Shown here one piece after another: positions 43,800-57,639 of a DNA stretch of 64,000 bases. The notes beneath the pieces are model-generated. The model searched no databases. It worked only from the letters and a program-made list of their open reading frames with translations, and had not been told where the DNA came from. The translations under genes were made by a program, and so were the position numbers. The stretch lies in NCBI GenBank assembly GCA_020081605.1, contig JAHREC010000004.1:62001-126000 (forward strand). Reading direction: 5' to 3'. The stretch is from Albifimbria verrucaria (taxonomy: Eukaryota; Ascomycota; Sordariomycetes; Hypocreales; Stachybotryaceae). The first letter of the stretch is position 1; each line of letters starts with the position of its first letter.

Positions 43800-45110
43800 G
43801 TCTTTATATATTATTATATATTATATTTAATGTCAATTAAATTATAAATATAATATTAGAAATATTTATATAATATAATATAATTTTTAACCTATTTATA
43901 TTAATATAAATTTAATAATAAATCTCCTTAAATATACTTTATATATTCTATTAATTATAATCTTTTATTATTATTAACTTCTTATTATAGCTAGCTTTAG
44001 AATATTATTTTTTTAATCTAGCTTATTTATATTTAAATTTAATATTATTATAAATTAATAATAATCTAGAAATATATTATATCAAAATATAAGCTTAATT
44101 TATTATTATTAAAGATTAATTTATATTCTTTAAGCTTATTATTTATTTTTTAATATTAAGCTTATAAATATTAATATTAAAGAGATATTAATATAAAAAT
44201 AAATAATAAGAGTTTAATAAATTATAAATCTATTATATTAATATTATAGTTTTTTTAAATATAGATTTATTATAAATAAAAGTGATTAAGCTAAGTTTTA
44301 ATAATAAATAAATATTATTAAAATATAAATTTAATTCTTTTAATATTTATTAAATAAAGCTTACATTCTTTATTATAAACTTAAATTAAAGAATTATATA
44401 TTTAATAAATATTATATTATATATTTATACTTTAAAGCTATTAAATAATAATTAATATTTAATATCTTCTATTTATTATATTAAAAGTATTTAATATCAA
44501 ATCTTTAATATTAATATTCTTAATTAAACTAAATTATTTATAATAATAAAAGTTAAATTAATTTTTATTATTTATAAAATATTCTTAAAATTTATTTTAT
44601 ATTAATAATATTTATTAAATATATTAATTAACTTTAATAAATTAAAATAATATTTTAATTTTTATATTTTAATTATTATTAAGAGGATAAAATATTAATT
44701 ATTATAATAAAAAGTTTATATTTAATAGAAATATTAATAATAATATAATAATTAAATATAATTATATTAATTATAATAAAGTAGAAATATAATATTTTAT
44801 TATATAATTATATTAAAATAGAGATTTATTATTATATTATCTTTTATAAATATATATATTAATATATTTAATATAATTATATATATATAAATAATAATAT
44901 TAATATAAATAAAATTACTTTTATTTATATAATTATAATATTATTTATTATAAATATATTTATTAAATTATTTTAAATATTTATAAATATATTTACTTTA
45001 ATAATTATATTATTAATTATTATTAAGCTTTTATTATAAAAGCTTTAAAAATAATTAAAAAAGATTTCTTAAAGAAATTATATAAATATTAATTATATTA
45101 TAATTATATA
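43800..45110 (+). repeat. Large direct repeat 2, right copy (more mutated)
   Basis: Partner of 32190-33605, about 0.1 kb shorter. The clearest shared stretches are TATAGCTAGCTTTAGAATAT (near 43987) and TACTTTAATAATTATATTAT (near 44995). Confidence 0.75.
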
Positions 45111-46709
45111 ATATATTTTAAATATTAATAAAGAATTTAAATTTATATTTCTTTTTAATATATAATAGAAATAAAAATATATAAAAATAAATATATAAGA
45201 ATTTTAAATAAGAATTTTATAATTTATAGTATAAATTATTTATAAATTATTAATTATTTATTAATATATAATTTTTATTATATAAATATATAATTATTAT
45301 TATATTAATATATAATTATTATTATATTAATATATTATTATTATAATATTATTTTTATTATAAATGTTAATTTATTTTAAAAATTCATAATCTTATATTT
45401 AATTTGATAAATTAAATATATTATAATAAAAATATTAATAAATTTTATAATAATAAATAATAATATATTATTAAATATCATTTAATAATATAATAATAAT
45501 TTAAAGATTATTCTTTTTATATTATAATTAGAATTAAAAATAATATAAATAAAAAAATAATATTAATTTTATATTATATAAAAATATTTTTTTTAAATAA
45601 ATTTAAAACTAATAAATTATTAATAAAAATATTCTTATTTTATATAAAAAAATAATAAAATTTTAATAAAAAAATAAAAATAATCTTTATTATATTAAAT
45701 ATAATAAATTAATTATATTATTAATTTAATATAAATATATCATTAATTTAATATAAATATATTTAATTTATAGAATAATAATGTAATAACTATTTCTATA
45801 TTTTATAATATATATTTATAAATAATATATATAAAATTCTAAATAAATAATAATAAAATAAAAATATAAAAATATAATATATATATTTTATAAATATATA
45901 ATAGAACTATTATTATTATTATTATAAATAGAAATAATATTTTTATTATAAATAGAAATAATATTATTTTTCTAAATAGAAATTTCCAAGATATTTAATA
46001 TAATTATTTATATTTATAATATTAAAATTTAATTTAAAAATATGAAATAAAAGAAATAATATTATAAAATATTTAATAATAAATAAAATATATAAATTAA
46101 TAATAATAAAGAACTTTTAAAGTATAAATATTTAATATTTAATAATTTTCTAAGATTAAATTAAATATAAATAAATAATATTTAAGAATATTAAAGTTTC
46201 TTAAATTATATATTTTTCTTTTATTTTATTTCTTTAATAAAATTAATTTTAATTTATTTATAATTTTAAAGATTTAAATAATATTCATATAAGAAATTCT
46301 TTTTATATAATAATTATAATAAAAATTAAATATTTAATAAATATATTTATATTTTTATATATTAATTTTTAAATATTAAAACTTTCTTAAATAAATATTA
46401 ATAGAATAAATTAAATATTTTATTATAAAAGAATATATTATTCTTAGATTATTATTTTACTTTCTAAAATACTTAAAAAAATATTTTAATTTTAAAATAT
46501 TATAAATTAATTTATAAAAGTATAATTTAAATAATAGAAAATATTATTATAGAAGAATAATATAAATAATTAATATATATTAAATAATATAAATATTAAA
46601 AAAGTAAAATAGCATATTTAAAGGTAAAAATTAAATTATATAATAGAAATTAACTATTCTATAATTTAAATAAATAAAATTTAATTTATATATTATGAAA
46701 AGTAATTTT
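45111..46709. other. AT block, no gene
   Basis: Nearly pure A/T. A short duplicated unit TATAAATAGAAATAATATT occurs twice at about 45925-45975. Otherwise nothing seen. Confidence 0.6.
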
Positions 46710-47197
46710 AAAGTTTAATTTTATATTAATTATAAATTTATAAATATTTATTATTTTTTTAAATTAATAAAATAAGAGAACTTTCTTTAAATATTATAAA
46801 AATTATTTATTATTAAAAGATTCTATATAAATATTTAAAAATATATAAAAGTATATATATAAGAAATCTATTATTTTACTATATTTTATTATACTTTTCT
46901 AATTTTATATTACTTTTTATTAACTTTTAATAAAATATAAATATTAAGGATTTTAAAAATATCTTAAATTTTCTAAAATAATTCTTAAATATATAAAGAG
47001 TTTCTAAGTTATTTAAAAATTTATATAATAATATATAATTAATTAGAAAGTTATTTAAAACTATATTATATATTACTCTATATATTAAAACTTTTATAAA
47101 ATTTTTAAAAGCTTTTAAATATTCTATATAGCTTTAAAGCCTTTAAAAAATACTTTATTAATAAATATTATTAAATTATATAAATAAAAGAGATAAT
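46710..47197 (-). mobile_element. TIR family 1, copy D (complete, inverted)
   Basis: About 488 bp in the opposite orientation to copies A-C. AATATTAAGGATTTTAAAAA, then AGAGTTTCTAAGTTATTTAA, then TTTAAAGCCTTTAAAAAA are the reverse complements of the family landmarks in reverse order. Both mutated TIRs (46710-46755 and about 47155-47197) can be aligned. A/T saturation is higher than in copy C. Confidence 0.65.
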
Positions 47198-48015
47198 ATT
47201 AATTTAATTATTAAATTTTAGTTTATTTAATTAAATATTTATATAGATTAATAAATATAATTATAATAATTTAAATATATTTAATATGATTTATATTAAT
47301 TATTTAAACTATATAGCTATTTTTATATTAATTTAATAAATATTTATAAATTTATAATAAATACAATAATAAATTATTTAAATTTTTATTATAACTCTTT
47401 ATATTATTAATAATTAAAGTTAAATATTAATATAAAAGTTATAAAAATAATATATATATTATAATATATTATTTAATTTATTAAATTTATTAAATATATA
47501 TTATTATATATTATTAAGTTTATTAATTTTATTTAATATATAATAACTATAAATTAATTTTAATAAATATTATAAATTTCTAATTTATATAAAAATAAAT
47601 TAATAAGAAATTAATATAAATAATAATAATAAAATAATTATTTTTTAAATTATATATATTTAATTCTAAAGATATTTTATATATTTACTTTAGTATTTTA
47701 TATAAGCTTTAAATATATAAAGAAAATAGGATTTATTAATAAAAATCTTAATATTTATAAAAGAATATTATTTTATTTAATAGTTAATATTAGATATTAT
47801 TTATAATATATTAGAATCTAGAAAAATATATTATATTATTATTATTATTATATTATTTAATCTTTTAAATAAGCTTGTATATAATAATATTTAATTTTAA
47901 GATTTTAAATTCTATATAATATTTATTTTAATTTAAATTATATAGCTTTTTATTATTTTTAATTTTAAATAATTAAAAATATAACTATTATATATTAAAT
48001 ATTAATATTATATAG
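47198..48015. other. AT block, no gene
   Basis: No open frame and no repeat I could assign. Confidence 0.55.
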
Positions 48016-48415
48016 AGAAGTAATAAGTATACTATAGTATTTTATTTTTAATAAATATATTATAAAGAATTTTAATTTTAATCTTTATAGTTTTCTTAGA
48101 GATTTATAATAACTTAAGATATATAAGTATTTATAATCTTACTAAGGTATTTCTTTTCTTTACTTTCGTTAAAGCTTATTTTAAATAAAAGAATAAATAT
48201 AGAACATATCTAGAGAACTATATAAGTAGGGTTTATATAATAAATTATATTATTATTATTTTTATTTATTTTTTATAGATTTATTTAAACTATTAATTGC
48301 TTTTTTATATATGTAAATCTTTAGAACTTATTAAAATTACCCTATAGTTATAATATACCTAATAAAAATAATATATTAAAGAAAATACTATAATATATTT
48401 AATACTTTTTATTAT
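48016..48415 (-). mobile_element. TIR family 2, copy B (inverted, internal deletion)
   Basis: Starts AGAAGTAATAAGTATACTAT and aligns with the reverse complement of copy A, but lacks about 150 bp after the first 40 bp. GAACTATATAAGTAGGGTTT and ACCCTATAGTTATAATATAC match copy A sequence. Ends near ATATATTTAATAC. Confidence 0.7.
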
Positions 48416-50126
48416 ATATATTTCTTAGCTTTCTTCTATAATAAAATTTTAAATTTTAAAATATATTTAATTTTAAAGAAATATATTATTAAATATATAA
48501 TTCATATTATTATTAATTTATTAAAACTTATTTTTATTTATTTATTTTATTAATAATTATTATTATATTTATTTATTAATTTATTATATTTATTTATTTA
48601 TTTATTATATATATTATATATATATTTTAACAATATTATTTTATTTAATATAATTAAAATATTATATTTTAAATTTTTATTATTAGTTAATAATTTATTA
48701 TATATTTAATAAATTTATTATTCTTTAATTTTTAAAGATTAATTAATTTCTTTATTTATAATTAAATTTTAATATATATATATATAATATATATATAATA
48801 AAATTATAAATTAAACTTAAATTATTAATTATAAATAGATTTTAATTATATTATTTATTTATTATTAAAAGTATATTTCAATTATTATAATAAGTAATAT
48901 AATTTATTATAAAATATATATTTAATTATTAATTATTTAATTTTATATTATTTCTATTTTTAAATTAATTAATTATATAAATTAAAAATATGATATTCTA
49001 TTATTAAATATATATAAATATTAAGCTTTTAAAGTTTTTTAATAATTTAATTCTAAAGATTCTTTTTTCTAATTATATTAAAATTAAATAATTTTAATAT
49101 AAATATATATATATTATATAATTAACTTTAATATTTAATCTTTTATATAATATATTAAAAATATTTTTATATTATATTATTATAGAAACTATATATAATT
49201 AAATTTTATATATATATATATTTAATAAAGTAATATAATAATTCTATATTATTTATAATTAATTAAAATTTAAAAATAAGTAATTTTAATATTATATTTA
49301 AAATATAATATAAATATTATTTAAAATTATTTATATTATTAATATAATTTCTATATATTATTATATTCATTTAAATATTAATTAAATTTATTATAAATTA
49401 AAGATTTATTATTATAAATCTTAAATTTATTTTTAATTATAATTAAAACTAATTATTTTTTAAATTATTTATTTAATTATAATTAATAGTTTAAAAGTTT
49501 TTTATTTAATTTATTATATATACTATATTCTAAGATTAATATTTGTTTTTAATAGTTTATATATAATTATAAAAAATATATTATATAAATTATAAATTTT
49601 TAATTAAAGGTATTTTATATTAATAATATTAATAAAAAGCTAATTATTAAATTAATTAATTATTTTAAAAATATATTAAATAATATAAAACCTTTTAATT
49701 TTAATTATTAATATTGTTCTATTATATTATCTTTATAATCTCTAATATATAATTTTATTTTTAAATATATTTTAAGGAAATCTATTTAATATATATTTTA
49801 TAAATTCTTTATTAAAAATTATTTATTATATATTATATTTAATATATTATAAAGAAGAAAGAAGAGATATTTAATTTAAATAAAATCCTTAGGTTATTAA
49901 GCTAAAAGATTTATTAATATTTAATAATTATTAAATATTATCTCTTATATTATTATATAACTAGGAGAGCTTAAAGTATATAGAATAATATTTATATTAT
50001 TAAAAACTTATATAATATAATATATAATATATATAATATTATAATATATATATATAATTATAGATTTTACTCTATATTTAAAATAATTTTAATATTTCTT
50101 TATTATTAAAATTTAAATAGTTTAAA
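48416..50126. other. AT block, no gene
   Basis: Nearly pure A/T, with a slightly less mutated spot at about 49880-49980 (TCCTTAGGTTATTAAGC, ACTAGGAGAGC). No open frame. Confidence 0.55.
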
Positions 50127-50697
50127 AGAGAAATAATAAGTATACTATAGTATTTTATTAAGTATACTATTTTTACTAAATATATTATAACTATAGGGTA
50201 ATTCTAATAAGTATTAAAGATTTTCTATATATAAAAGAAGAAATTAATAATATAAATAAATTTATAAAAAATAGATAATAATGATAATATATAATTAATT
50301 ATATAAACCTTATTTATATAGTTTCTTAGATATTCTCTATATTTATTCTCTTATTATAAATAACCTTTAAAAAAGTAAAAAAAAGAGATATCTTAACTTA
50401 ATAAGATTATAAATATTTATCTATTTTAATCTATTATAAATCTCTAATAAAACTAGAAAAACTAATATTAAAATCTTTATAATATATTTATTAGAAATAT
50501 TATAATATATAATTTTTCTTTTTTAAAAGCTATTTTATTAAATTTTATATTTATTTTTTAAATATTTATCTATTTATAGAAAGTAATTTCTATCTTTCTT
50601 AAAAAAACTATAAGAGGTATTTTATTAGTTAAATATATAATATATTTAGTAATTATAGCATATTTAATAAAATATTATAATATGTTTATTATTTCTT
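50127..50697 (+). mobile_element. TIR family 2, copy C (complete, mutated)
   Basis: About 571 bp: starts AGAAATAATAAGTATACTAT, ends TTATTATTTCT, the mutated inverse. Same orientation and order as copy A, including CTATAGGGTAATTCTAATAA and AAAACTATAAGAGGTATTTT. Where copy A reads GTGCAC this copy reads GTATAC, the expected product of mutating both strands. Confidence 0.75.
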
Positions 50698-53090
50698 TTA
50701 TAAAATTATATTAAAAGTTAAATAAAGAAATTAAATGTTCTTGAAAAATATTATAATAATATTATTAATATAAAATAATTTTAATAATATATTTTATAAA
50801 ATATTAATTTTATATATCTATATATAATATTAAGCTATAATTAAAATAAAAATTCTTTATTATTTTTATTATTAATTATTAAATAATATTAATATATATA
50901 ATATTTATTTTATTTAATAATTTAAATATTTTAATTTTCTTAATATAATATAATAATAAAACTAAGTAATATAAAATAAATAGCTTTTTATTATTAATTC
51001 TTATATATATATTTAATATTAAATTTTTAAATAATTAATTTTTCTTTTTATTTATAAATAATTTATTTTTTTATTAAATATTATATATATATATTAATAA
51101 AAATATAGAGATTTTATTATAATATATTTTTAAATATATATTTTCTATTAGAAAAATCTTAATTTTATATATTTAATAATTTATAAAAAGTATAAATTTA
51201 TATTTCTTTAATAATTTAAAATTAATTTTAAAATATATTATATATTTTATAAAAAATTAAGATTATAATAATATAAATTAAATATATTTATATATATTTT
51301 TAAAATAAAAGAAATAATAATATATTTAATCTTAAAATTATAATTAATAATTTCTTTATTTTTTTTATTAAAATTATATTTAATTATTCTTATTTTAATA
51401 TATTATAATTATAAATATATTTATTAATATAAAATCTATAAAAAACTATTTAATATATATTTTTATAATATAACTATATTTTTTAAAGATTATATAAATA
51501 TATTTTAATATAATAATAAATATATATTTAAAGTAATAATTTTATTAAATTCTTTTAAATTAATTATAAACTTTTATTTTTTTCTTTTATATATATTAAA
51601 GCTATAAAAATATTAAAAATTAAAAATATATAATTTCTTTAAATAAATTTAATAAATTAAAAAAATATATTTAATTAATTTTTTATTAATAAAAGATTAT
51701 ATTTTTAATAATTATTATTTTAAATTTATTATATATTTATTAAATAAACTTTTATTAGTTTATTTATAAATTTAAATATAATATTATAATTATATTATAT
51801 ATTATATTATTAAAATAAATAATATTTTAATATATTAATTTTTTATATTAATATAAATATTATTTTTAAATTTTTAATATTATATTATATAAATATATTT
51901 TATAATTAAAATCTTTTTATAAATTATTATAGAATTTTATTATTTTTATACTTTTATAATTCTTTTTTAAATTTATAAAAAAATATTTAAATATTAATAT
52001 AATAAGAAGCTTTTTAATAATTTAGTTATATATTTTATATTTTAATTTTTTAAAATTTTAAAATTAAAATTTATAATTTAAATTTTATTATAAATAAAAT
52101 AATATTTAATTTTAAAATTATTTAAATATTAATAATATTTTTATAAAAATATTTTTATAAATTATATTAAATTATAATATAAATAATATTAAATTTTAAT
52201 ATTATTTTTAATTTATTTTAATATTATAATATTTATTATATAAAGAGAATTAAATAGAGATAATATAAAATATATTTTAAAATAATTATATTTATATTAT
52301 AAAATTAAAATTTATAAAATTTAAGCTTTATTTATAAATCTTTAAATTAACTTTAAATAATTATTTAATTTATGTAATTTATTCTATAAAATAATTTATA
52401 TTAATATAATAATTTTTAATTTTTAAATTTATAATTATTTTAAATATATTATATATTAATTATAAATATATTATTATTATTATTAAATTATTAAAATAAT
52501 AAATTTAAAAATTTAAACTTTATTTAAAAATTTAAAAATATATTATATAATATTAAATTTAATATATAATCTATTATTAATTTATATATTAAATTTAATT
52601 TAAAATAAAAAAATAAAAGTTTTTATTAAAAGTAAAAGAAAAAAAATTATATTTTTAAAGAATTTTTAAAATATATTTAATATATAAATAAATTAATTTT
52701 ATATAAATATTATAAATTAATATATTTTTAAATAAAACTATATTTAATTTAATAATTATTAAAATATAAAATTTTAATTATAATATTTAAATATATTAAT
52801 ATATATTTATAAATAAATAAATAAGTTTTTTAAAGAATTTTATATTTAAATAATATAATTAAAGTTTAAAAATAATAATTTTAATTATTATTTATTATAA
52901 ATTATTATTTAATAATAAAATTCTTTAATTTAAAATATAATAATAAAAGCTTAATATATATTCTTATAATATTATAAATAAAATAAAATACTTAAAAATA
53001 AATTAAATAAAAAAACCTATTTAATCTATATTATTTAAACTAGTTATCTATAAAATTATCTTATATATTTTTATTTTTATCCCGAGCTAT
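50698..53090. other. AT block up to the right edge, no gene
   Basis: Nearly pure A/T to a sharp edge at 53090/53091 (TTTTTATCCCGAGC). No repeat identified. Confidence 0.6.
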
Positions 53091-53335
53091 AATTAACAAG
53101 ACACTATTAAAGAGGCGTGGTACGTGTTGGGCCGTGTTGGGCCGCATTATGCAGAAAACACGGCACTAATTGAATGTGAAAACGGAGTGTATAAAAACGA
53201 GCGTTAGAATGCACAAACGCCGCTCATGTGACCGGAACGGTCATTAATTAGGTTTAGTGCAGTTCAGTTAAAAATCCCGAGAAGCAGGGAGCTGGATTAA
53301 TTTTTACACAAGTAAATTTTATGCCAATCGGTCCA
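53091..53335 (+). repeat. Right border sequence (unmutated copy)
   Basis: Normal composition starts here. GTGTTGGGCC occurs twice in tandem (53126-53144). The stretch from about 53135 to 53335 is present inverted and mutated at 25914-26125. It has no open frame of note; an element end or a border duplication are both possible. Confidence 0.75.
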
Positions 53336-53475
53336 ACCGTACGTTAACAGCGCCTCGTCAATACAGCCATACCTGCACGAGATGGGGAGGGGCGTGGTAA
53401 CAACGACGGGGAGGCTGGAAGGCCGGGTTGCCAGAGTCTTAACAAACGACTAATATCCACTGGTGCGTGTGGCTG

Positions 53476-53527
53476 CGTAACAGGGGCACATTCGTTATTT
53501 CCGTAACAGGGGCATATTCGTTATTTC
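53476..53527. repeat. 26-bp tandem duplication
   Basis: CGTAACAGGGGCACATTCGT plus TATTTC, twice, differing by one C/T. Confidence 0.95.
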
Positions 53528-54356
53528 CACAGCACGGTGAGAACAAACCGGTGGGAAACGGTATCCAACTGCACACTCAATTAAGGCACCCAAGACACCT
53601 TCTTCTCCGTCACCGCTGTTTGCTCTGTTTGCCCTGGGGAATCTTTGCCAAGTCGGGGCCACCACATGCATGGATCCTGCGATCTTCGAGCCAATACCAC
53701 TCCATAGAAGTCGAAATCCTCATGGTTCAATTTATTATTGAGCCAATTGGAATTCAATTCACTTTGGTCCAAGCTACAAACGAATAGAAAAACAGAGTGG
53801 TATTGTCTGATAGCTCTTGTATCCATCAGCCTATCTACAGAACGAAGACCGAATTGTGAAGACCGAATTCCGAGACCCCTTTGTGAGCTTCTCAACATCC
53901 ACATTTAGTCATCAGGACAGAACCCGGTCCATACCTCATCTTGCGGCATCCGAAGCAGCGTAGTCCTCTTAAACAGCACGTACTGCATCGTCTCCGGCTT
54001 GTTGGTGAGCATCCAATATGGGATGGACAAACACTATAGGGTAGTCCCAGACCGACGCTCCTCCGTCTTGTCCTCTCAAACTCGGCCGGATGCAAATCGA
54101 TCGTCAAAGGGCCCCCATGTCCATGATCCCTGTGGGTCATGAGATAAGGCCCTCGTACGCTCGCGTCCTGACGCGCTTGACTTTAGACGCGTTATCCTTG
54201 TCCACTACCTGTCGAGTTGTCATCCGAATACGAGTATGCCTTGGTTTCCCATCCAAGCCATGCCAAGCCTTCAGAAATGGTTCTGAAACATCACGCGATA
54301 TTGACTCAGTAGTCCGCGTCGTTTCCTTGCCTTGGCCATCACGCGTGTCACGTAAC

Positions 54357-54398
54357 TTGACTATACCGCGTTGACTATACCGCGTTGACTACACCGCG
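54357..54398. repeat. 14-bp tandem triplication
   Basis: TTGACTATACCGCG three times, the last with a C for T. Confidence 0.95.
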
Positions 54399-56000
54399 TC
54401 GGACTCTCGGACGCCCATACGCATATCCGACACACTTGTTAAAATCTTGATCTTTCTGTCGTTTGACGTTTTGCTCGTCCTCGAAGCAATTCATTTCTTC
54501 TTTCCTCTTCAATACCCCACCCTGCAAGATACGACAAAATCCTGTTCATGTCACACCGCTACCCTCGCCAAGCATGACCACAATCCACATGTGTGGCTGT
54601 TGAACTAGTTATCCATCGGTCTCTGCCGCAGCCCTTGGAAGAAAAAAAAATCAAAACGACATGCAGCCAAAAAGCGGAAGAATTAGGTGAGAGAAGCTGA
54701 CCCACGTTAGATCAGTTTATTTCACCAATCCGTTTCATCATCGATCCCTTTCCATATCTGTCTCATCCTTCACAGCATGGATATCCATCTCGCTGTGCTT
54801 TTCACAAGAGTGCGACAACACATAACCTATTTGTTTCTCAACATCTAGGACATGTGGTGCACAAGACCATTCCTCTTGCACCTTTGGGTGTTTGGCACAG
54901 ATTCGGCTAACCAAGGCTTGCGAACACTAGCGAACACTAGCCAACAGTGCTCGGCGCAGCTCACGAACCCTCACGGCCGATAAACCCAGTACAACTCCTC
55001 GTCAACTGCTTCGGCTCTCATGTTCTCCTCCGACGCACGGTCAGTCGCATCACGACAGTAGCCATGAGTCGCATGTTTATTTGTGCTGCGGTGAGACTGG
55101 TTGGAGCTAGCCTTGAATGGGCCCATCGACACACATGGTCAAATCCCCGACAACTCTTGGGAAAGGCTTGGACGATTCGACCTGATTCGTCATCACCTGC
55201 TCGAAACATGTCCGGATGGAGCTTGGCTCTCGTCGCCACGGGTAAACAAACACCGTTTCCCCTCGTTTCGAGCATCCATAGTCACCATCCCCCAGACTCA
55301 CTCAACCTTTTACGAAATCAAATCATCCAAACAATGAGCTGGTGTGATGGCGTCCGACCCCCAGCAATGTGTCCCTGTAATGTCTTGATCGAGCTTGGCC
55401 ACGGGTCGTGCAGGATCCGATTGAGTGAACGGGACCAGACCTCTTGCAAGTGGGAGTATTGCCATCTGTGTAAACAGACGACGTAGGATCTTGGAGGAAC
55501 TTCCTTTGGTTGCAGTGGCTCGACAACGCATCTACAGTAACACGGCAGTGTCACGACCAATACAACACCTACAACTTGAACTACTTCACCTCCCGACACG
55601 GCTGATATAGTTTACGAAGCTTGTGGTCTGAAGTGTCGTCTTAGCCCAAAGAGACACGCAACCCCCTTGGCCGACCTAAGAAAGACCGATTCTTTCCCGT
55701 GTCCTGTCAACATCTTGCTCAAGCCCGTCTTCCAGCCGTCATCTTCGCCTTCATGAATTCGATCAACTCAGTTGTGTGGGTACCTTGAGCACGCAACAAG
55801 AAAACTGTAATCCATACAACCCCTATCCGAAACCTCGGTGAACGACTGCCATAGGCGGGCTACTTCTCGTTTCCGTGGAACACCCAAGCCACAATTGTGC
55901 AAGCATCGAAAGGCACGAGATGCTGACGGCAGGGTTTCACGGTTGCAAAGCTTCACTGTCAGTTCTCCACAACTCTACCCTCATCGCATAGGAAGATGAC

Positions 56001-56650
56001 CTAGTCATTATGGGCACGTTGGCCCTTTCTATACGCTATACCATGGCCAACATCAATAGCAACATTGAGAGCCCTTAACGATGCCTCCGGCGGCGATTGC
56101 ATCGAGCTGGCCTCGCTACGCTCGATACCACGAACGTCACCGCTCGAAGCGACCCTCTTCAGGCCGGAGGCAGCCGGGTCAAGAACATTGTCACAGTGGT
56201 CAGGGCTCGGGGCAGGCAGCATATTAACAACACCAAGAGCGTACGTATTATCACAAGGTACATTGACCTACGACTAACCTCACGCGATAAGACCTTCAAC
56301 CAATTACCGATGAGATGGATAAGCCCAAACCTACTTGTCCTCTCATTAAGGAAGCGAAGCGGACGCTGCCCCGGGCATCTTTCCCACTTCCGCTTGAGCA
56401 CTTCACTCTTTCCCTGGCTTAAATACGGACACAGTTGTGGACGTTATGCGCCCTGTCATGGGATTTTCAAGTGTGACCGTGGTAAGCCGCCACTATCAAG
56501 TCCTTGCAAGTCGAGCAGAGATGCGTGTGGGTTGTGTTTCACGGTCGCGGATCACTCACCCCTTCCCCAGCATATCCTCGCTTGTTGGAGCGTTACAGGG
56601 ACTCTATAAGGACCTATGGAGAATCGCCGAGCATGGCTCCTGAAAAACCT
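56001..56650 (+). pseudogene. Possible protein-coding remnant, unidentified
   Basis: ATG at 56043 gives MANINSNIESP then stop; in the next frame from about 56074 a protein-like run follows (NDASGGDCIELASL, QWSGLGAGSILTTPR) ending at 56277. Removing one C in the CCC at 56072-56074 would join them. A donor GTACGT (56239) and branch ACTAAC (56273) also lie here, so splicing is an alternative. Further on, frames switch again. I do not recognise the protein. Confidence 0.25.
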
Positions 56651-57639
56651 CAGCAAAGACGCTGAACTCTTCACTTGGCCGCCCGTGTTACCTGCACTAC
56701 GACATATCTTTTATGATCAGTCAACCGGGAGGGACCAATGTGGTGCCTCCCGTAGTGGATATCAATTTCCTTTAGGGTTGTCAACGAGAAACGCTTGCCG
56801 ACCTCGACTCTACCTGTATGAATGTAACGAACTGATTCCTGGAAGATCCCTCAAGCAAACGTTGCGACACTACTCTGTGTGGGTGGGGAGGAGCAGTGGG
56901 CGAAGGGTTGTGTAAACCTTGGCACCGACCGCGCTTGACCATTTTTCCCGGCGCCGTACGGGAATGAGTCCAAGGTGACGCTCTTCGAGCACGTCTCTAG
57001 ACCTTACATCGTCAACGACTGAGTCATGTACATGGCTGTGCCAACTTGTTTCCTTGCCCAAGCGCGTCAACCCCGAGCGCGTCAACGGGCCACTGTGGTT
57101 TCCGCAGCTGGTGAATGTTTCGTCACGCCCTTCGCCTTCCACGACGTCTCACATCCGACGAGGATGAACAACATGACCATGGCTAATACAACCACGGCCG
57201 GCCAGAGTCTCACCGGCCTTGCCAACAGTAGCTCCCTGGTTAACCACCCTCCCTACCCTTCTGTTGCACTCGATACATCGTGTCTTTGTGTCCAATTTCC
57301 ACCCCTGCCCCGGGAGCCAGCTGGCTGTCCCTCGTTATCGTCCCCAACCGAGCATGCGCTGTCTTGCGCGCCACCTGCAGCCTTGCATCGAGGGCGAAGT
57401 TTAAACCCGTCCCGCCCGGGACTTCGACAGCGTGGTCCCCTCTCGATGGGCATGTACTTGCAACCTCGCGACTTTCTTCAATCCAACATCAACCAGCCGC
57501 CCAGGCGACCAGGGAACCCCGTGTATAGACATGACAGTCCTCGTGGGCAAGTAAGCCGCGATAGCGGTACGGCATCTCGTCATCATGAACAATCTCGAGG
57601 AGGACTCCGACATCTAGCCAGGGACCGGCTAAGACCTTT
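56651..57639. other. No recognisable gene
   Basis: A plus-strand frame is open from 57026 to 57679 (217 codons) but its composition is Pro/Arg/Ser-rich without motifs; only its last 30 codons (RPLQKEQDAKLKLL) look protein-like and belong to the coiled-coil remnant. AGCGCGTCAAC is duplicated near 57060-57085. Confidence 0.4.

Larger units (their letters stand above)
53336..56000. other. Gene-poor normal-composition DNA
   Basis: Many short overlapping open frames on both strands, none with motifs, membrane segments or consistent intron signals, so I annotate no gene. Holds tandem duplications at 53476-53527 and 54357-54398 and a duplicated 10-mer GCGAACACTA at 54920-54939. Confidence 0.5.

Noticed and set aside
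53467..53904. Overlapping open frames of about 106 codons on both strands
   Set aside because: No motifs, composition not protein-like on either strand, and one covers a tandem duplication.
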